Source of the DNA: a virus
Virus record (IMG/VR): IMGVR_UViG_3300007511_000003
Coordinates: 104,901-168,900 of that record
DNA length: 64,000 nucleotides
Reading direction: 5' to 3' (one strand)
Below, piece by piece: positions 63,397 through 64,000 of this stretch. Made by a program: the position numbers and the translations under genes. The notes under the pieces were generated by a model that was not told the DNA's origin, ran no database searches, and saw only the letters and a list, made by a program, of their open reading frames with translations. Each line of letters starts with the position of its first letter. The first letter of the stretch is position 1.

Positions 63397-64000
63397 ATGT
63401 CTGTTTTTACAGTGAACCCTCAGTGGGTCATGAACGGGGAGCCAGCCTCTGGTTCACCTGACGGTGTAACCCCGTCTGGTAACCTCAACCGGGCTGTTAA
63501 CCTTGTCAATGAGAACACCAAATACCTCAAAGACCGCCTGGATGTGTCTGTCGAAGAGAACGGTGACCTGAAAGCCAGTAAGGTCCTCGAACACCTCGAC
63601 GAAACCACCGGCATTACCAACGCCAAGGTTGCGACCGGCGCCGCCATTGCCGAGGCCAAATTGGCTCTGTCTATCACAGGGCAGAACCGAGTTGGCGGCG
63701 GAACCTTCTCCGCACTCTCCGAGGTCGCCACCGATCTGCAAACCGTCTACGACCAGATCGGTCTGAGCGTGATGGGTCGGGAAGAGTTCGAGATGATCGC
63801 CGCCCAAGCCCGTGAGCAATACGCCGGCTCCGGTTTCATCGAATGGGGGAAACATCACTCGTCCGCCAGCCACCCCCCGATGGGGGAAGGTCTCTGGTCC
63901 TGGGGCTCCGGCACCCTCACCCAGCAACTCTACCTGGGACGTAGCGTATCATCCTTCGGCGGCGAGAGCCGAGCCGAGTTCCCAGTCCTCAACGTCAACG
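63397..64000 (+). CDS. Tail fibre or virion protein, N-terminal part (runs off the right edge)
   Basis: ATG at 63397 after AGGAG. The frame stays open for 201 codons to the window end. Begins MSVFTVNPQWVMNGEPASGS. A helical/coiled region (LNRAVNLVNENTKYLKDRLD, GRVGGGTFSALSEVATDLQT-like) is followed by FIEWGKHHSSASHPPMGEGL and a Gly/Ser beta-rich part. The trimeric-fibre style and the position after the tail genes support a fibre or appendage protein. Confidence 0.65.
   Translation, partial: MSVFTVNPQWVMNGEPASGSPDGVTPSGNLNRAVNLVNENTKYLKDRLDVSVEENGDLKASKVLEHLDETTGITNAKVATGAAIAEAKLALSITGQNRVGGGTFSALSEVATDLQTVYDQIGLSVMGREEFEMIAAQAREQYAGSGFIEWGKHHSSASHPPMGEGLWSWGSGTLTQQLYLGRSVSSFGGESRAEFPVLNVN

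Noticed and set aside
1-64000. CRISPR arrays, insertion sequences, integrase and attachment sites
   Set aside because: No regularly spaced repeats, transposase signatures or integrase were seen; the tyrosine enzyme at 3568 fits TopIB better than a recombinase.

Overview
This window is part of the genome of a large tailed phage with a contractile tail (myovirus). From 33.7 kb to the right edge there is a T4-type virion module on the + strand: scaffold-like protein, capsid, sheath, tube, tape measure, gp53/gp27/gp5/PAAR/gp25/gp6-like baseplate proteins and fibre-side proteins. The left half is mostly - strand and holds replication, topology, nucleotide-modification, regulatory and RNA genes, with many small zinc-binding proteins. 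Genes are tightly packed, often with ATGA overlaps and strong Shine-Dalgarno sites. No integrase, repressor or other lysogeny gene was seen. The host cannot be named from the sequence; consensus sigma-70 promoters indicate a bacterial host with an ordinary housekeeping polymerase.

Layout. 1-7.1 kb (-): an operon of uncharacterised, possibly virion-associated proteins containing a type IB topoisomerase. 7.2-8.9 kb (+): a RuvC-like nuclease and two unknowns, closed by a terminator. 9.0-11.5 kb (-): a sigma-like protein, a zinc protein and an HNH endonuclease. 11.5-14.4 kb (-): an RNA island with six tRNA or tRNA-like genes, at least one probable structured RNA, and a 58-nt copy of the GTPase-associated centre (GAC) of 23S rRNA interrupted by a 195-nt insertion. 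14.4-27.7 kb (-): zinc proteins, a ClpX-type zinc finger, GyrA-like and GyrB-like subunits, QueC, two alpha-CTD-like proteins, a low-complexity acidic protein and an NAD+-ligase-like protein. 27.7-30.2 kb: a non-coding tract with four strong hairpins, followed by a + strand family-A polymerase-like gene. 30.2-33.4 kb (-): a P-loop kinase, a zinc-ribbon protein and a SWIM protein. 33.7-64 kb (+): the virion module.

Regulation. Two promoter classes are visible. One is a near-perfect sigma-70 type (TTGACA, 17 nt, TACAAT or TATACT) before gyrA, gyrB, HNH and three genes for charged low-complexity proteins; the last three also share a conserved sequence just after the -10 box. The other is a single-box motif, TTGTAAATA, found about 25-55 bp upstream of many gene starts and always pointing at them. 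It resembles the T4 late promoter TATAAATA, and the sigma-like gene at 9.0-10.1 kb is a natural candidate to read it.

Most notable. (i) The 23S GAC mimic: removing the insertion leaves exactly 58 nt in register with the classical L11-binding domain, with all five closing base pairs changed but still paired. (ii) The insertion has U-before and G-at-end boundaries like a group I intron. (iii) Several neighbouring tRNAs are structurally abnormal. (iv) A polymerase sits beside a hairpin array containing a perfect 25-bp inverted repeat. (v) A 2,439-residue virion protein is built largely of VGxFxVG repeats.
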